64,000 bases of DNA from Lysobacter_F sp035645555 (GTDB lineage Bacteria; Pseudomonadota; Gammaproteobacteria; Xanthomonadales; Xanthomonadaceae). The position numbers and the translations under genes were made by a program. Positions 33,354-41,844 of the stretch are shown in pieces. The notes below the pieces were generated by a model, which did no database searches, was not told where the DNA came from, and was given only the letters and a program-made list of their open reading frames with translations. The DNA lies in contig DASQMI010000086.1 of assembly GCA_035645555.1 (NCBI GenBank), positions 124,001 through 188,000 on the forward strand, in the 5' to 3' direction. Position 1 is the first letter of the stretch. Every line of letters begins with the position of its first letter.

Positions 33354-33773
33354 ATGCGCCCGTCCTCCGTCCTTTCCTGCACCGCGCTCGCCCTGTCGCT
33401 GCTGCTGACCGCCTGCGGCGACGACAGCCCCGCCCTGGCGTCGACCACTCCGGCGCCGCCGCCCGCCGCCACTGCCGCCCCGGCACCCGCGCCGGAGCCG
33501 GCGCTGCAGCCGCCACCGTTCGATCCGGCGCTGGAGAGCTACGAGCGCGCGCAGCTGCCGAAGGCCGTCGCCGAGCTCGGCGGCATCGATCGCGCGATGT
33601 GGGCGTCGGACTCGACGCTGGTGGTCTACGTCGGCGACGGCGCGTTCGCCACGCGCGATTACCTCTGCCCGATCGTCGAACGCTACCCGGCGTTGCGCAC
33701 CACCCGGCTGCAGCTGCAGATGCCGGCCGGGAGTGGGGCGCCGGTGCGTTTCCTGCAGTGCAAGCAGTTCTGA
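33354..33773 (+). CDS. Small lipoprotein of unknown function
   Basis: A 139-residue lipoprotein (lipobox LLLTAC, C21). A Pro/Ala linker (residues 27-55) is followed by a compact domain starting ALESYERAQLPKAVAELGGI, then RAMWASDSTLVVYVGD and DYLCPIVERYPALRTTRLQLQ, ending FLQCKQF with two cysteines (about 107 and 136) that could form a disulfide. The domain resembles small envelope proteins of this order but I recognise no named family. It sits just upstream of the tRNA-Val gene, on the same strand, without a clear promoter of its own. Confidence 0.7.
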   Translation: MRPSSVLSCTALALSLLLTACGDDSPALASTTPAPPPAATAAPAPAPEPALQPPPFDPALESYERAQLPKAVAELGGIDRAMWASDSTLVVYVGDGAFATRDYLCPIVERYPALRTTRLQLQMPAGSGAPVRFLQCKQF

Positions 33774-33791
33774 GCGATCGCGTGCGACGGC

Positions 33792-33820
33792 TTGCCTCGC
33801 AGGCGCCCGATCCGTACACT
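33792..33820 (+). promoter_or_regulatory. Promoter of tRNA-Val
   Basis: TTGCCT (33792-33797), 17-bp spacer, TACACT (33815-33820), then a GC-rich discriminator GCGCGCC leading into the tRNA at 33835. Four of six matches in each box, ideal spacing, and the GC discriminator is the hallmark of stringently controlled stable-RNA promoters. Confidence 0.65.
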
Positions 33821-33834
33821 GCGCGCCTCGCATC

Positions 33835-33909
33835 GGGCGGTTAGCTCAGCGGTAGAGCACTGCTTTCACACGGCAGGGGTCGTAGGTTCGAACCCTACAC
33901 CGCCCACCA
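33835..33909 (+). tRNA. tRNA-Val (anticodon CAC)
   Basis: A 75-base gene. The acceptor stem GGGCGGT pairs with ACCGCCC, followed by A and an encoded CCA. D-arm GCTCAGCGGTAGAGC, anticodon stem CTGCT/GGCAG around the loop TTCACAC (anticodon CAC, reading GUG), and T-arm GTAGGTTCGAACCCTAC are all regular. No duplicated 3' end is visible within the window that would mark an integrated element. Confidence 0.96.
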
Positions 33910-33918
33910 GACACGACG

Positions 33919-33952
33919 GACAGGCCGGGCAATGCCCGGCCTGTCTGCGTTT
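33919..33952 (+). terminator. Terminator after tRNA-Val
   Basis: GACAGGCCGGGC (33919-33930) pairs perfectly with GCCCGGCCTGTC (33934-33945) around AAT, followed by TGCGTTT. Twelve-bp stem ten bases after the CCA end. Confidence 0.75.
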
Positions 33953-34050
33953 GCGCGCCCTCTAGCGGCGGATCGCGTTCACGGCCCCGGCAAGCGCCAC
34001 CGCCTAGGCTGCGGGCGACTCGACCGTTCCCGTGACCGATGAGGACTGCG

Positions 34051-34617
34051 ATGCCGAACGTCCGTTTCGTTCCGATCCTTACGCTCGCCCTGGGCATGCT
34101 CGCCGGCTGCGCGGAGCGCTCCGCCGAGCCTGCGATGACGCCCGCCGCCGACCGCACCACGCCGGCGCCCGCGACGTCCGACCCTCCCCCGGCGCTGCCC
34201 TCCCCGTCACCGGCGACGGCGACGACCCCGCCCGCCACGACACCGGCCGCTGCCGATGCCGCGGCACAGAACCGCGTGCAGGGCCGGTACTCGTATCTCA
34301 CCGACGAGATGAGCCTGGACATGATCGGCCCGCGGGTGTGTTTCCACCCCGATGCGGCGTCGGCCAAAACCCTGCCGCAGCGCGACGGCGCCACCGGCCG
34401 GATGGTCTGGTTCTGCTTCGAGGATTCGGAGGCGGTCGCGCGCACGCTCGGTTTCGAACTCAAGCCGCCGGCCGACGGGTGCGGTCTGGAAGGTCAGGCG
34501 AGCGTGACCGTCACCGGTTACCGCTTTGGCGCGCCGAACAGCGACGAAACCGATTCGGCGCGGCTGGTGAGCGTTGAACGCGCCGAGCCGCCGAAGCCGG
34601 TGCGCTGCGCGCAGTAA
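34051..34617 (+). CDS. Lipoprotein of unknown function
   Basis: A 188-residue lipoprotein (lipobox GMLAGC, C20). A long Pro/Thr/Ala linker (residues 25-75) precedes a domain with VQGRYSYLTDEMSLDM, GPRVCFHPDAASAK, MVWFCFEDSEAVARTLGFEL and a C-terminal half with GCGLEGQASVTVTGYRFG. The cysteines in VCFHP, WFCFE and GCGL could pair. No known family recognised; the beta-rich end suggests a sandwich fold. GAGGA lies seven bases before the ATG at 34051, chosen over an in-frame ATG four codons upstream. TAGGCT at 34005-34010 is a likely -10. It ends six bases from the convergent pdeM. Confidence 0.75.
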   Translation: MPNVRFVPILTLALGMLAGCAERSAEPAMTPAADRTTPAPATSDPPPALPSPSPATATTPPATTPAAADAAAQNRVQGRYSYLTDEMSLDMIGPRVCFHPDAASAKTLPQRDGATGRMVWFCFEDSEAVARTLGFELKPPADGCGLEGQASVTVTGYRFGAPNSDETDSARLVSVERAEPPKPVRCAQ

Positions 34618-34622
34618 CGCCG

Positions 34623-35264
34623 CTAGCCCGGCAGCAGCGCGATCGCATCCGGTCCGCACAGCGCGGCGCGCTCCCCGGCGTTGAGCGCGATCGCCCAGCC
34701 GCCGGTGAACGCCGCGAACGCCGGCAGTACGATCATCCCGGCGCGCAGCCAGAACACCGGCCAGCGCCGGGTCGATCCTGGCAGCGCCAGCACCGGATGG
34801 ACGTGGCCGCACACGACGTGCAGGCGCGGATGCGGTGTCGGTTCGTGCCGGAACGCGAACGGTGGATCGTCCACCGCCTCGCCCAGCAGCGCCAGGCCCA
34901 GTCCGGCGCCGGCGAGCGCGCGGTCGTGATTTCCCGCCAGCGCGGCGAGCGCAAGCTGCGGATGGCGCGCGCGCCAGTCGTGCCAGCTCTGCTGCCAGTC
35001 CTCGCCGCGGACCGCGCCGTGCAGCACGTCGCCCAGGATCCACAGCTCGCGCGCGCCGGTCGCCTCCACCAGCGCGGTCAGGCGTGCGAGGTCGTGCGCG
35101 GTGCCGCCGCGCGGCAGGCCGATGCCGGCGCGCCGGAACGCATCGGTCTTGCCGAGGTGCAGGTCGGCGATCAGCAGCCGCGCGCGGCGCGGCCAGAACA
35201 GCGCGCGCTCGGCGAACAGCACCATCGGCTCGCCGGCGAGGTCGAGCGCCACGCTAGCCGCCAT
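34623..35264 (-). CDS. pdeM: PdeM, ligase-associated DNA-damage-response phosphoesterase
   Basis: A 213-residue calcineurin-like metallophosphoesterase. Metal motifs in order: IADLHLGK (D, H), LGDVLHG, AGNHDRAL and CGHVHPVL. This is the fourth member of the ligase-associated repair cassette (TIGR04123-type). It is thought to process DNA or RNA ends during repair with the Lhr-like helicase, ATP ligase and MBL exonuclease. Its ATG lies 11 bases inside the 3' end of the helicase gene, so the two are coupled. Last gene of the operon. Confidence 0.93.
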   Translation of the reverse strand: MAASVALDLAGEPMVLFAERALFWPRRARLLIADLHLGKTDAFRRAGIGLPRGGTAHDLARLTALVEATGARELWILGDVLHGAVRGEDWQQSWHDWRARHPQLALAALAGNHDRALAGAGLGLALLGEAVDDPPFAFRHEPTPHPRLHVVCGHVHPVLALPGSTRRWPVFWLRAGMIVLPAFAAFTGGWAIALNAGERAALCGPDAIALLPG

Positions 35265-37758
35265 GGCGCTTCTCCAGCTGCGCCGCCGCGCGCTGCACGC
35301 GGGTGCGCCAGTCCTCGGTGCTCAGCTCGCCGCGCCGCAGGCTCTCGGCCCACAGCGGGAACGACAGCGGCGTCAGGCTGCGCGGCCGCAGCAGCCGCAA
35401 CCTGCGCCGCGCGCACTCCTCCAGCGTCGCCTGCAGACGGCTCACCTCCAGCTGCTGCGCGAACACCTCGCGCTCGGCGAGCGCGAGCAGCAGGTGGTCC
35501 GGGTCGTGCCGGCGCAGCACGTCGTAGATCAGCCCGGCCGAGGCCTGCAGCTGGCGCAACGAACGCGGCGCCTTGCCCGGCAGCGACGGCGGCAGCAGGC
35601 CCGCGACGCGCGCGATCTCGCGGAACTGGCGGCGCGCCAGCTCGCCGACGTTGAGGCTGGCGCGCAGGTCGTCCAGCAATCCGGCGGGATCGAGCAAGGC
35701 GCGCAGGCCCTCCGCATCGACGGCGACCTCCACCGCGGGCGACAGCACCAGCCCGTAATCGTTGGCGGCGTAGCTGAAGGTGTTGGTCTGCCTGCGCGCC
35801 CAGCGCAACGCCAGCAGCGCCGCCAGCCCCTCGTGGATCTGCCGTCCGGCATAGGGGTACACGAACACGTGCTGCCCCTCGCGCGTGCGCACCACCTCCG
35901 CGAGCAGCACCCCCGGTGCCGGCAGCGCCGACAGCCGCGCCTGCAGGTCGAGCAGACCGGCCACCGCGCGCAGCTCGGGCACGTCGGGCCGCTCGTGCAG
36001 CACGCGCTCGACCGCATGGGCCAGCTCCGACGACAGCGGCATGCGTCCGCCTTGCCACTTCGGCACCTGGCCACCGGCGCCGCGCGCCAGCCGCACGTAC
36101 GCGGTCATCGCCTCCAGCCGCACCAGTTCCAGCGTGCGTCCGGCGAACTGGAAGCGGTCGCCCGGCCGCAGGCGCGCCACGAAACTTTCCTCCACCGAGC
36201 CGAGCGTGCCGCCGCGCAGGAAGCGGATCGCCACCGCCGCATCGCTGGTGATGGTGCCGATCGACAGCCGGTGGCGGAACGCCACCTGCCGGTCGTGCAC
36301 GACGTAGCGACCGTCGTCATCGCGTACCACGCGGCGGTAATCCGGGTAGTGCTCGAGCGCGCGCCCGCCCTGCACCACGAAGTCGAGCACCCCCTGGCAG
36401 GTGGCTCGGTCGAGCGTGGCGAACGCATGCGTGCCACGCGCTTCCGCATACAGGGCGTCGGCGTCGAAGCCGCCGCCCAGCGCGAGCGTGACGCAGTGCT
36501 GCGCCAGCACGTCGAGCGCGAGCACCGGCGGCCGCCGCGCCTCGATGCGGCCCTCGCCGATCACCTCGCGCGCAGCGGCGTACTCGATCACCTCCAGCAC
36601 GTGCGATGGCACGCACACCACCTCGCCCGCCTCGCCGGGACGGTGCCGGCCGCGGCCGGCGCGCTGCAGCAGGCGCGAGGCGCCTTTCGGACTGCCGATC
36701 TGGAATACCCGGTCGACCGCCGGGAAGTCCACGCCGAGATCGAGGCTGGAGGTCGCCACCACGCAGCGCAGGCGTCCGTCGCGCAGGCCGGCTTCCACCT
36801 GCGCGCGCAGCACCGGATCGAGCGAGCCGTGATGCAGCGCCAGCGTGCCTGCGTCCTCCGGCCACACCGCGGCCAGCGCCTGGTGCCACAGTTCCGCCTG
36901 CGAGCGGGTGTTGGTGAACAGCAGGCTGGTGCGCGCGGCGAACACGCGCTCGATGACCCGCGGCAGCTGCGACAGGCCGAGATGGCCGGCCCACGGGAAA
37001 CGCTCGCCGGCGTCCGGCAACAGCGTCTGCAGGCGCAGCGTGCGCGGCTTGACCCCGGCGACGACGGGTGCGTCCGGCGCGTGCGGCAGCAGCACGTCGC
37101 GCGCTTCCTGCAGATTGCCGAGCGTGGCCGACAGGCCCCACACGCGCACGCCGGGCGCGAGCGCGCGCAGCCGCGCGAGGCACAGCTGCAGCAGCACGCC
37201 GCGCTTGTTGTCGAGCAGCTCGTGCCACTCGTCGACCACCACCGCGCGCAGCCCCGCCAGCTGCGCCGGCACGTCGGCATACGACAGCAGCAGCGCGAGC
37301 GACTCCGGGGTGGTTACCAGCGCGTCGAGCTGGCCGGCGCGCGCCATCCGCTTGTCGCGCGCGCTGGCATCGCCGGTGCGCATGCCGATGGTCCAGTCGA
37401 GGCCCAGGCCCTCGACCGGCTCGCGCAACGAGCGCAGGCTGTCGCTGGCGAGCGCGCGCAGCGGCGTCACCCACAGCAGCCGCAACGCGCGGCGTTCGCG
37501 CGTGCGGCGGCGCGCCGGCGGCACCGCGACCGGTGCTTCCGCCAGCGCCTCGATCAGCGGCCCGCCGAGCGCGGCGAGCGTCTTGCCGCTGCCGGTCGGT
37601 GTATGCAGCAGCCCACCACGTCCGGCCAGGTAATGCGCCCACACCTCGCGCTGGAACGCCATCGGCGCCCAGCCGCGCGCCGCGAACCAGCGCTCCAGCG
37701 TACGCCGCGCATGCCCCAATGCATCCGACGCACCGACCGCGTGCACGCGCGGGCTCAT
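35254..37758 (-). CDS. Ligase-associated DEXH-box helicase (Lhr-core type)
   Basis: An 834-residue superfamily 2 helicase. Walker A TPTGSGKT (K59), motif II DEWH, motif III SATLGN, motif IV region SLLFTNTRSQAE and motif VI QRAGRGRHR, followed by the winged-helix and Lhr-specific C-terminal domains; it lacks the long C-terminal extension of full-length Lhr. In this cassette type the enzyme is a 3'-5' translocase that unwinds RNA:DNA or DNA duplexes. Its ATG overlaps the ligase stop (ATGA), and its 3' end overlaps pdeM. Start MSPRVHAVGASDALGHARRT agrees with the coupling. Confidence 0.94.
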   Translation of the reverse strand: MSPRVHAVGASDALGHARRTLERWFAARGWAPMAFQREVWAHYLAGRGGLLHTPTGSGKTLAALGGPLIEALAEAPVAVPPARRRTRERRALRLLWVTPLRALASDSLRSLREPVEGLGLDWTIGMRTGDASARDKRMARAGQLDALVTTPESLALLLSYADVPAQLAGLRAVVVDEWHELLDNKRGVLLQLCLARLRALAPGVRVWGLSATLGNLQEARDVLLPHAPDAPVVAGVKPRTLRLQTLLPDAGERFPWAGHLGLSQLPRVIERVFAARTSLLFTNTRSQAELWHQALAAVWPEDAGTLALHHGSLDPVLRAQVEAGLRDGRLRCVVATSSLDLGVDFPAVDRVFQIGSPKGASRLLQRAGRGRHRPGEAGEVVCVPSHVLEVIEYAAAREVIGEGRIEARRPPVLALDVLAQHCVTLALGGGFDADALYAEARGTHAFATLDRATCQGVLDFVVQGGRALEHYPDYRRVVRDDDGRYVVHDRQVAFRHRLSIGTITSDAAVAIRFLRGGTLGSVEESFVARLRPGDRFQFAGRTLELVRLEAMTAYVRLARGAGGQVPKWQGGRMPLSSELAHAVERVLHERPDVPELRAVAGLLDLQARLSALPAPGVLLAEVVRTREGQHVFVYPYAGRQIHEGLAALLALRWARRQTNTFSYAANDYGLVLSPAVEVAVDAEGLRALLDPAGLLDDLRASLNVGELARRQFREIARVAGLLPPSLPGKAPRSLRQLQASAGLIYDVLRRHDPDHLLLALAEREVFAQQLEVSRLQATLEECARRRLRLLRPRSLTPLSFPLWAESLRRGELSTEDWRTRVQRAAAQLEKRHGG

Positions 37759-39347
37759 CGCGCCAGCGCCCGCAGCGTGTCGAGGCGGTCGGCATCGCGC
37801 GGGGTCTTGTCGTGCCGCCAGCACAGGATGCGCGGGAAGCGCACCGCGATGCCGGATTTGTGCCGGGTCGAGCGGTTGACCGCCTCGAAGCCGAGCTCGA
37901 ACACGTGCACCGGCTCGACCGCGCGCACCGGACCGAAGCGCTCCAGCGTGTGCGCGCGGATCCAGCGGTCGAGCGCGAGGATCTCCTGGTCGTCGAGCCC
38001 CGAGTACGCCTTCGCCACCGGCACCAGCGCATCGCCGTCCCACAGCGCGAACGTGTAGTCGGTGAACAAGGTGCTGCGGCGGCCGTGGCCGGATTGCGCG
38101 TACACCAGCACCGCGTCGATGGTGAGCGGGTCGATCTTCCACTTCCACCAGTCGCCGCGCCGGCGCCCGACCTGATACGGCGATTCGCGGCGCTTGAGCA
38201 TCAGACCCTCCACGCACCGCTCGCGCGCCTGTTCGCGCAACGCGGCCGCCTCGTCCCAGCTCGCCGCGTGCACCTGCGGCGACGGCACCACGCGCGGATG
38301 CGCCAGCGCCGCCAGCACGCGTTCCAGCTCCGCGCGACGCTGCGCGAGCGGCCAGCCGCGCAGGTCCTGTCCCTCCAGCTCCAGCAGATCGAACGCCAGC
38401 ATCCGCACCGGCGCATCGGCGAGCGTCTTGGCACCGGGCTTGCGGCGCTGGATGCGCGTCTGCAGCGCGGTGAACGCCAGCGGCTGGTCGTCGCCTTCGC
38501 GCCAGGCCAGCAGCTCGCCGTCGAGCACGCAATCCACCGGCAGCCGCGCCGCGATCGTCTCGATCTCCGGGAAGCGGCCGTCGAGCCGTTCCTCGCCGCG
38601 CGACCACAACGCGAGTTCGCCGCGTCGCCGGATCAGCTGCAGGCGGATGCCGTCCCACTTCCACTCCAGCAGCCAGTCGTCGATCGCGCCCAGGCTGTCC
38701 GGCTCGCATTCCAGCGGCGAGGCCAGGAAGAACGGATACGGCTGCTGGCGATCACCCGCGAGTTCCTCGTGCGACAGCAGATCGGCAAGGAATGCCGGCG
38801 TCGGCACCCACGCGCCGAGCATGCGCTGGGCAATCCGGGCGATGTCCACTCCGGAGAGTTCGGCCAGCGCCTGCTGCACGAGCCGTTGCGAGACACCGAC
38901 GCGCAACGCGCCGGTCAGCAGCTTGTTGAACGCCAGCCGCTCGTCCGCGCACAGGCAGCGCCAGCCCTGCACCACCGCCGCGCGACGCGCGAGCGGATCG
39001 CCACCGGCCACCGGCAGCAGGCGCTGCTCGATCCATACGTGCAGCGGGACCTCCTCGCACGGCTGCGCGGGATCGTCGAGCAGCAGGGTCAAGGTCTCGG
39101 CGAGATCGCCCACGTGCGCATGGCACTCGTCGACGAGCCAGCCGGGCGTTCCGCTTTCCTCGACGATCCACTCGCGCAGCTCGGTGGTGTTGGCGATGCG
39201 CGCGAGCTTGCCGCCGGACAGCAGCCACAGGCCCCACGCGGCGTCCTCCGGCGGCGCATCGCGGAAATAGCCGATCAGCGCGGCGCGCTTGTCCAGCGTC
39301 GCGGTGCTGCGGTCGAGCTCGCGGTAGAGCGCGGCGAACCGCTTCAT
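37755..39347 (-). CDS. Ligase-associated ATP-dependent DNA ligase
   Basis: A 530-residue ligase. The nucleotidyltransferase lysine is K230 in EWKWDGIR (KxDG-type motif I as KWDGIR); motif III VDCVLDGELLAW, motif IV EGLMLKRRESPY and motif V WWKWKID follow, then the OB domain (to FPRILCWR). The N-terminal 200 residues are a DNA-binding helical domain. It seals nicks with ATP, distinct from the NAD-dependent replicative LigA. Second gene of the cassette, 31 bases after the exonuclease, four-base overlap with the helicase gene. Confidence 0.94.
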   Translation of the reverse strand: MKRFAALYRELDRSTATLDKRAALIGYFRDAPPEDAAWGLWLLSGGKLARIANTTELREWIVEESGTPGWLVDECHAHVGDLAETLTLLLDDPAQPCEEVPLHVWIEQRLLPVAGGDPLARRAAVVQGWRCLCADERLAFNKLLTGALRVGVSQRLVQQALAELSGVDIARIAQRMLGAWVPTPAFLADLLSHEELAGDRQQPYPFFLASPLECEPDSLGAIDDWLLEWKWDGIRLQLIRRRGELALWSRGEERLDGRFPEIETIAARLPVDCVLDGELLAWREGDDQPLAFTALQTRIQRRKPGAKTLADAPVRMLAFDLLELEGQDLRGWPLAQRRAELERVLAALAHPRVVPSPQVHAASWDEAAALREQARERCVEGLMLKRRESPYQVGRRRGDWWKWKIDPLTIDAVLVYAQSGHGRRSTLFTDYTFALWDGDALVPVAKAYSGLDDQEILALDRWIRAHTLERFGPVRAVEPVHVFELGFEAVNRSTRHKSGIAVRFPRILCWRHDKTPRDADRLDTLRALAR

Positions 39348-39378
39348 CGCGCCGCTCCCGCGCACGCCGCGGACGCCA

Positions 39379-40374
39379 TCAGTTCTCCTCCCCGTAGACG
39401 GTGCTGAACGCCTCGGCGGCGAGGCCCTGCTCGTTGAGCGCGCGCAGGATGGCGTCGGTGTTGCCGTGGGTGGCGATGATCCGGCGCGCCCGCGTCTCGC
39501 GGATCGTGCGCATCAGGTCGGGCCAGTCGGCGTGGTCGGAGATCACGAAGCCCCGGTCGTAGTTGCGCCGCCGCCGATTGCCGCGAAGCCGCATCCAGCC
39601 GGACGCGAACCCGAGCTGCGCACGACGGAACCGCCGCATCCACGGACTGCCGGCCGCCGACGGCGGGGCCAGCACCAGTTCGCCGGCAAAGTCCGCGCCC
39701 TTCGTCGATTCGTTCACCGCCTGCGTCGCCAGCATGCGGACGCCGGCCTCACGGTAGACCTGCACGCCGGTGGCGATCGCGCCGTGCAGCAGCGCCGGGC
39801 GATCTGTCCATGCGCACAGCTCGGCCAGCACCCGTTGCGCCTTGCCCAACGCATAGCAGAACAGCACTGCGGCCTCGCCGCGCGCTGCGCAATGCTCGCG
39901 CCACTCCACGATCTCGCGCGCGACATCGGACGTGCGCGGCCAGCGGTACACCGGCAGCGCGAACGTCGCCTCGGTCACGAAGGTGTCGCACGGCACCACC
40001 TCGAACGGCGCGCAGGTCGGATCGGGCTGGCGTTTGTAGTCGCCCGAGACCACCCAGACTTCGCCGTCCGCCTCGATGCGCACCTGCGCGGAGCCCAGCA
40101 CATGACCGGCCGGGTGCAGGCTGACGCGTGCTCGCCCGAGCTCGAACGGTTCGCCGTAGGCGTGGGCGACGTAGCGCTGCTCGCCAAGCCGCCAGCGCAG
40201 GATCGGCAGCCCCGGCGCGGCCAGGTGGTATTCGCCCATGCCGGAGCGCGCGTGGTCGCCGTGGCCGTGCGTGATGACCGCGCGCGGCACCGGACGCCAC
40301 GGGTCGATGTGGAAATCGCCGGGCGGGCAGTACAGCCCTTCCGGGCGCAGCACGACGAGATCGGACGCGGCCAT
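39379..40374 (-). CDS. Ligase-associated metallo-beta-lactamase-fold DNA exonuclease
   Basis: A 331-residue nuclease of the SNM1/CPSF-like MBL family. The HxHxDH metal motif is H36-G-H38-G-D40-H41; further motifs are LHPAGHVLGSAQ, VVSGDYK and the C-terminal VISDHADW and IATHGNTDAI. Its role in the cassette is 5'-end or single-strand DNA processing before ligation. First gene of the operon; the ATG at 40374 has TATGCT exactly six bases upstream, so the operon message is probably leaderless. Longer in-frame starts exist but lie upstream of that box. Confidence 0.93.
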   Translation of the reverse strand: MAASDLVVLRPEGLYCPPGDFHIDPWRPVPRAVITHGHGDHARSGMGEYHLAAPGLPILRWRLGEQRYVAHAYGEPFELGRARVSLHPAGHVLGSAQVRIEADGEVWVVSGDYKRQPDPTCAPFEVVPCDTFVTEATFALPVYRWPRTSDVAREIVEWREHCAARGEAAVLFCYALGKAQRVLAELCAWTDRPALLHGAIATGVQVYREAGVRMLATQAVNESTKGADFAGELVLAPPSAAGSPWMRRFRRAQLGFASGWMRLRGNRRRRNYDRGFVISDHADWPDLMRTIRETRARRIIATHGNTDAILRALNEQGLAAEAFSTVYGEEN

Positions 40375-40380
40375 GCCCCG

Positions 40381-40386
40381 AGCATA
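40381..40386 (-). promoter_or_regulatory. -10-like box (TATGCT) six bases before the repair cassette: leaderless promoter
   Basis: TATGCT, six bases, ATG of the exonuclease gene, same geometry and same hexamer as at the DUF488 gene. No LexA-type box (CTG-N10-CAG) was recognised around it, so SOS control is not evident. Confidence 0.42.
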
Positions 40387-40458
40387 CGAACGCGCGCCTG
40401 CACGCGATGCGACGGCGCACAACGGCGGATTCACGGCCGCTGCGGCAGGTTCGTCGCG

Positions 40459-40929
40459 ATGGAATGGCAACCGCAACTCGAAGCGCTGGGCGCGGCGGCG
40501 ATCGCGATGCTGCTGGGCGGTGTGATCGGCTACGAACGCGAACTGAAACAGCGTCCCGCCGGCTTCCGCACCCACATGCTGGTCGCCGGCGCGGCCTCAT
40601 TGCTGCTCGGCATCGGACAGCTGGTGCTGTCGCGCGAGACCGCGCCGCACGGCCTGCACGTGCAGGTCGACCCGTTGCGTCTGGTCGAGGCGGTGATCGC
40701 CGGCGTGTCGTTCATCGGCGCCGGCACCATCTTCGGCCGCCGGGGCGCGGCGTCGGTCGCCGGCATCACTACCGCCGCCTCGCTACTGATGGTCGCGGTG
40801 ATCGGCGTGGCCTGCGGCTTGCGCTACTACGCGCTGGCGCTGTCGGCCACGGTGATGACGTTGCTGGTACTGACGCTGCTCAACCGGCTGGAACGCTGGG
40901 TCGGACGCGACAAGCAGGAACGCGATTGA
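40459..40929 (+). CDS. MgtC/SapB family membrane protein
   Basis: A 156-residue inner-membrane protein with four helices (about residues 8-26, 38-56, 70-105 in two parts, 110-140). GGVIGYERELKQRPAGFRTH at 20-39 and GVSFIGAGTIF with GITTAASL are the MgtC signatures. MgtC proteins support growth in low Mg2+ and modulate ATP synthase in pathogens; the short form here lacks the C-terminal ACT-like domain. Role in this organism unknown. Confidence 0.9.
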   Translation: MEWQPQLEALGAAAIAMLLGGVIGYERELKQRPAGFRTHMLVAGAASLLLGIGQLVLSRETAPHGLHVQVDPLRLVEAVIAGVSFIGAGTIFGRRGAASVAGITTAASLLMVAVIGVACGLRYYALALSATVMTLLVLTLLNRLERWVGRDKQERD

Positions 40930-40941
40930 CCGCTGCCGCAA

Positions 40942-40969
40942 CGGGACGGGCCGCGCACGGCCCGTCCCG
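40942..40969. terminator. Bidirectional hairpin between mgtC-like and ompA-like genes
   Basis: CGGGACGGGCC (40942-40952) pairs with GGCCCGTCCCG (40959-40969), 11 bp, six-base loop. It lies between two convergent stops. No T-tract on either side. Confidence 0.5.
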
Positions 40970-40980
40970 GCGGACGGCGG

Positions 40981-41700
40981 TCATCCGGCGCGCAGCGGCA
41001 CCAGGGTGATCTCGACGCGGCGGTTCTGCGCGCGCCCGCTGTCGTTGTCGTTGCTGGCGATCGGCCGGCTCTCGCCCGCACCGACGATGATGAAGCGGTC
41101 GCGCATCAGGCCGCGGCTCATCAGGTAGTTGGCCACCGCCTGCGCCCGGCGCTCCGACAGCTGCTGGTTGTAGGCGTCGGTGCCGACGGCGTCGGTGTGT
41201 CCAGCCACCTCCACCACGGTCTGGTTGTACTCGGCGAGCGTGTTGGCGACGTTGTCCAGCACCGGGTGGAACTGCGGCTTCAGCGCCGCACTGTCGAAGT
41301 CGAACGTGATGTTGTCCGGCATGTTGAGCGTGATGTTGTCGCCCTGCCGCACCACGCCGACGCCGGTGCCCTGCATGCGCTCGCGCAGCGCGCGCTCCTG
41401 GCGGTCCTGGTAGTTGCCGATCGCCGCGCCCGCAAGGCCGCCGACGCCGGCGCCCACCAGGGCACGCTGGCGACGTTCGACCGCGCTGTCGCCGCTGAGC
41501 AGGCCGGCCGCGGCGCCGATCGCGGCACCGATCAGCGCGCCCTTGCCGGTGCGGCCCATGCGCCCGTCACCCTGTTGCTGATCGGGAGGCGGCGCGCCAT
41601 AGCCGGCCTGTCCGTAGTAGCCGCCACCGGTGCTGGCGCAGCCGGCAAGCAGCGCGGTGCCGAGGAACGCCGCGGTGGCAATCTGGAGAGGGGTCTTCAT
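40981..41700 (-). CDS. OmpA-family lipoprotein with glycine zipper (YiaD-like)
   Basis: A 239-residue outer-membrane lipoprotein (lipobox LLAGC, C21). A Gly/Tyr/Gln stretch is followed by a glycine zipper at about residues 54-96 (GKGALIGAAIGAAAGLLSG ... GVGGLAGAAIGN), and a C-terminal OmpA peptidoglycan-binding domain with ITFDFDSAALKP, VEVAGHTDAVGTDAYN and LSERRAQAVANYL. It anchors the outer membrane to the wall. Start MKTPLQIATAAFLGT. Confidence 0.92.
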   Translation of the reverse strand: MKTPLQIATAAFLGTALLAGCASTGGGYYGQAGYGAPPPDQQQGDGRMGRTGKGALIGAAIGAAAGLLSGDSAVERRQRALVGAGVGGLAGAAIGNYQDRQERALRERMQGTGVGVVRQGDNITLNMPDNITFDFDSAALKPQFHPVLDNVANTLAEYNQTVVEVAGHTDAVGTDAYNQQLSERRAQAVANYLMSRGLMRDRFIIVGAGESRPIASNDNDSGRAQNRRVEITLVPLRAG

Positions 41701-41844
41701 GTTTCGAGCTCCAGCGGGGGGAGGCCTGAGTGTCCAGCCACCCGACTGAACGCACCGCGAGTTACGCCGGCTTCGTTCGGCGACGATCGGGCTCGGCACG
41801 CGCCCGTTCAGCGCCGGTCGATCTGTGTGGAGACCACGTCGTGC

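Noticed and set aside
33835..33909. tRNA-Val as an integration site of a mobile island
   Set aside because: No repeat of the tRNA 3' end and no integrase or phage gene was found on either side.
35101..38058. A 985-codon plus-strand open frame opposite the helicase and ligase genes
   Set aside because: The minus-strand products have full helicase and ligase motifs; the plus frame has none.
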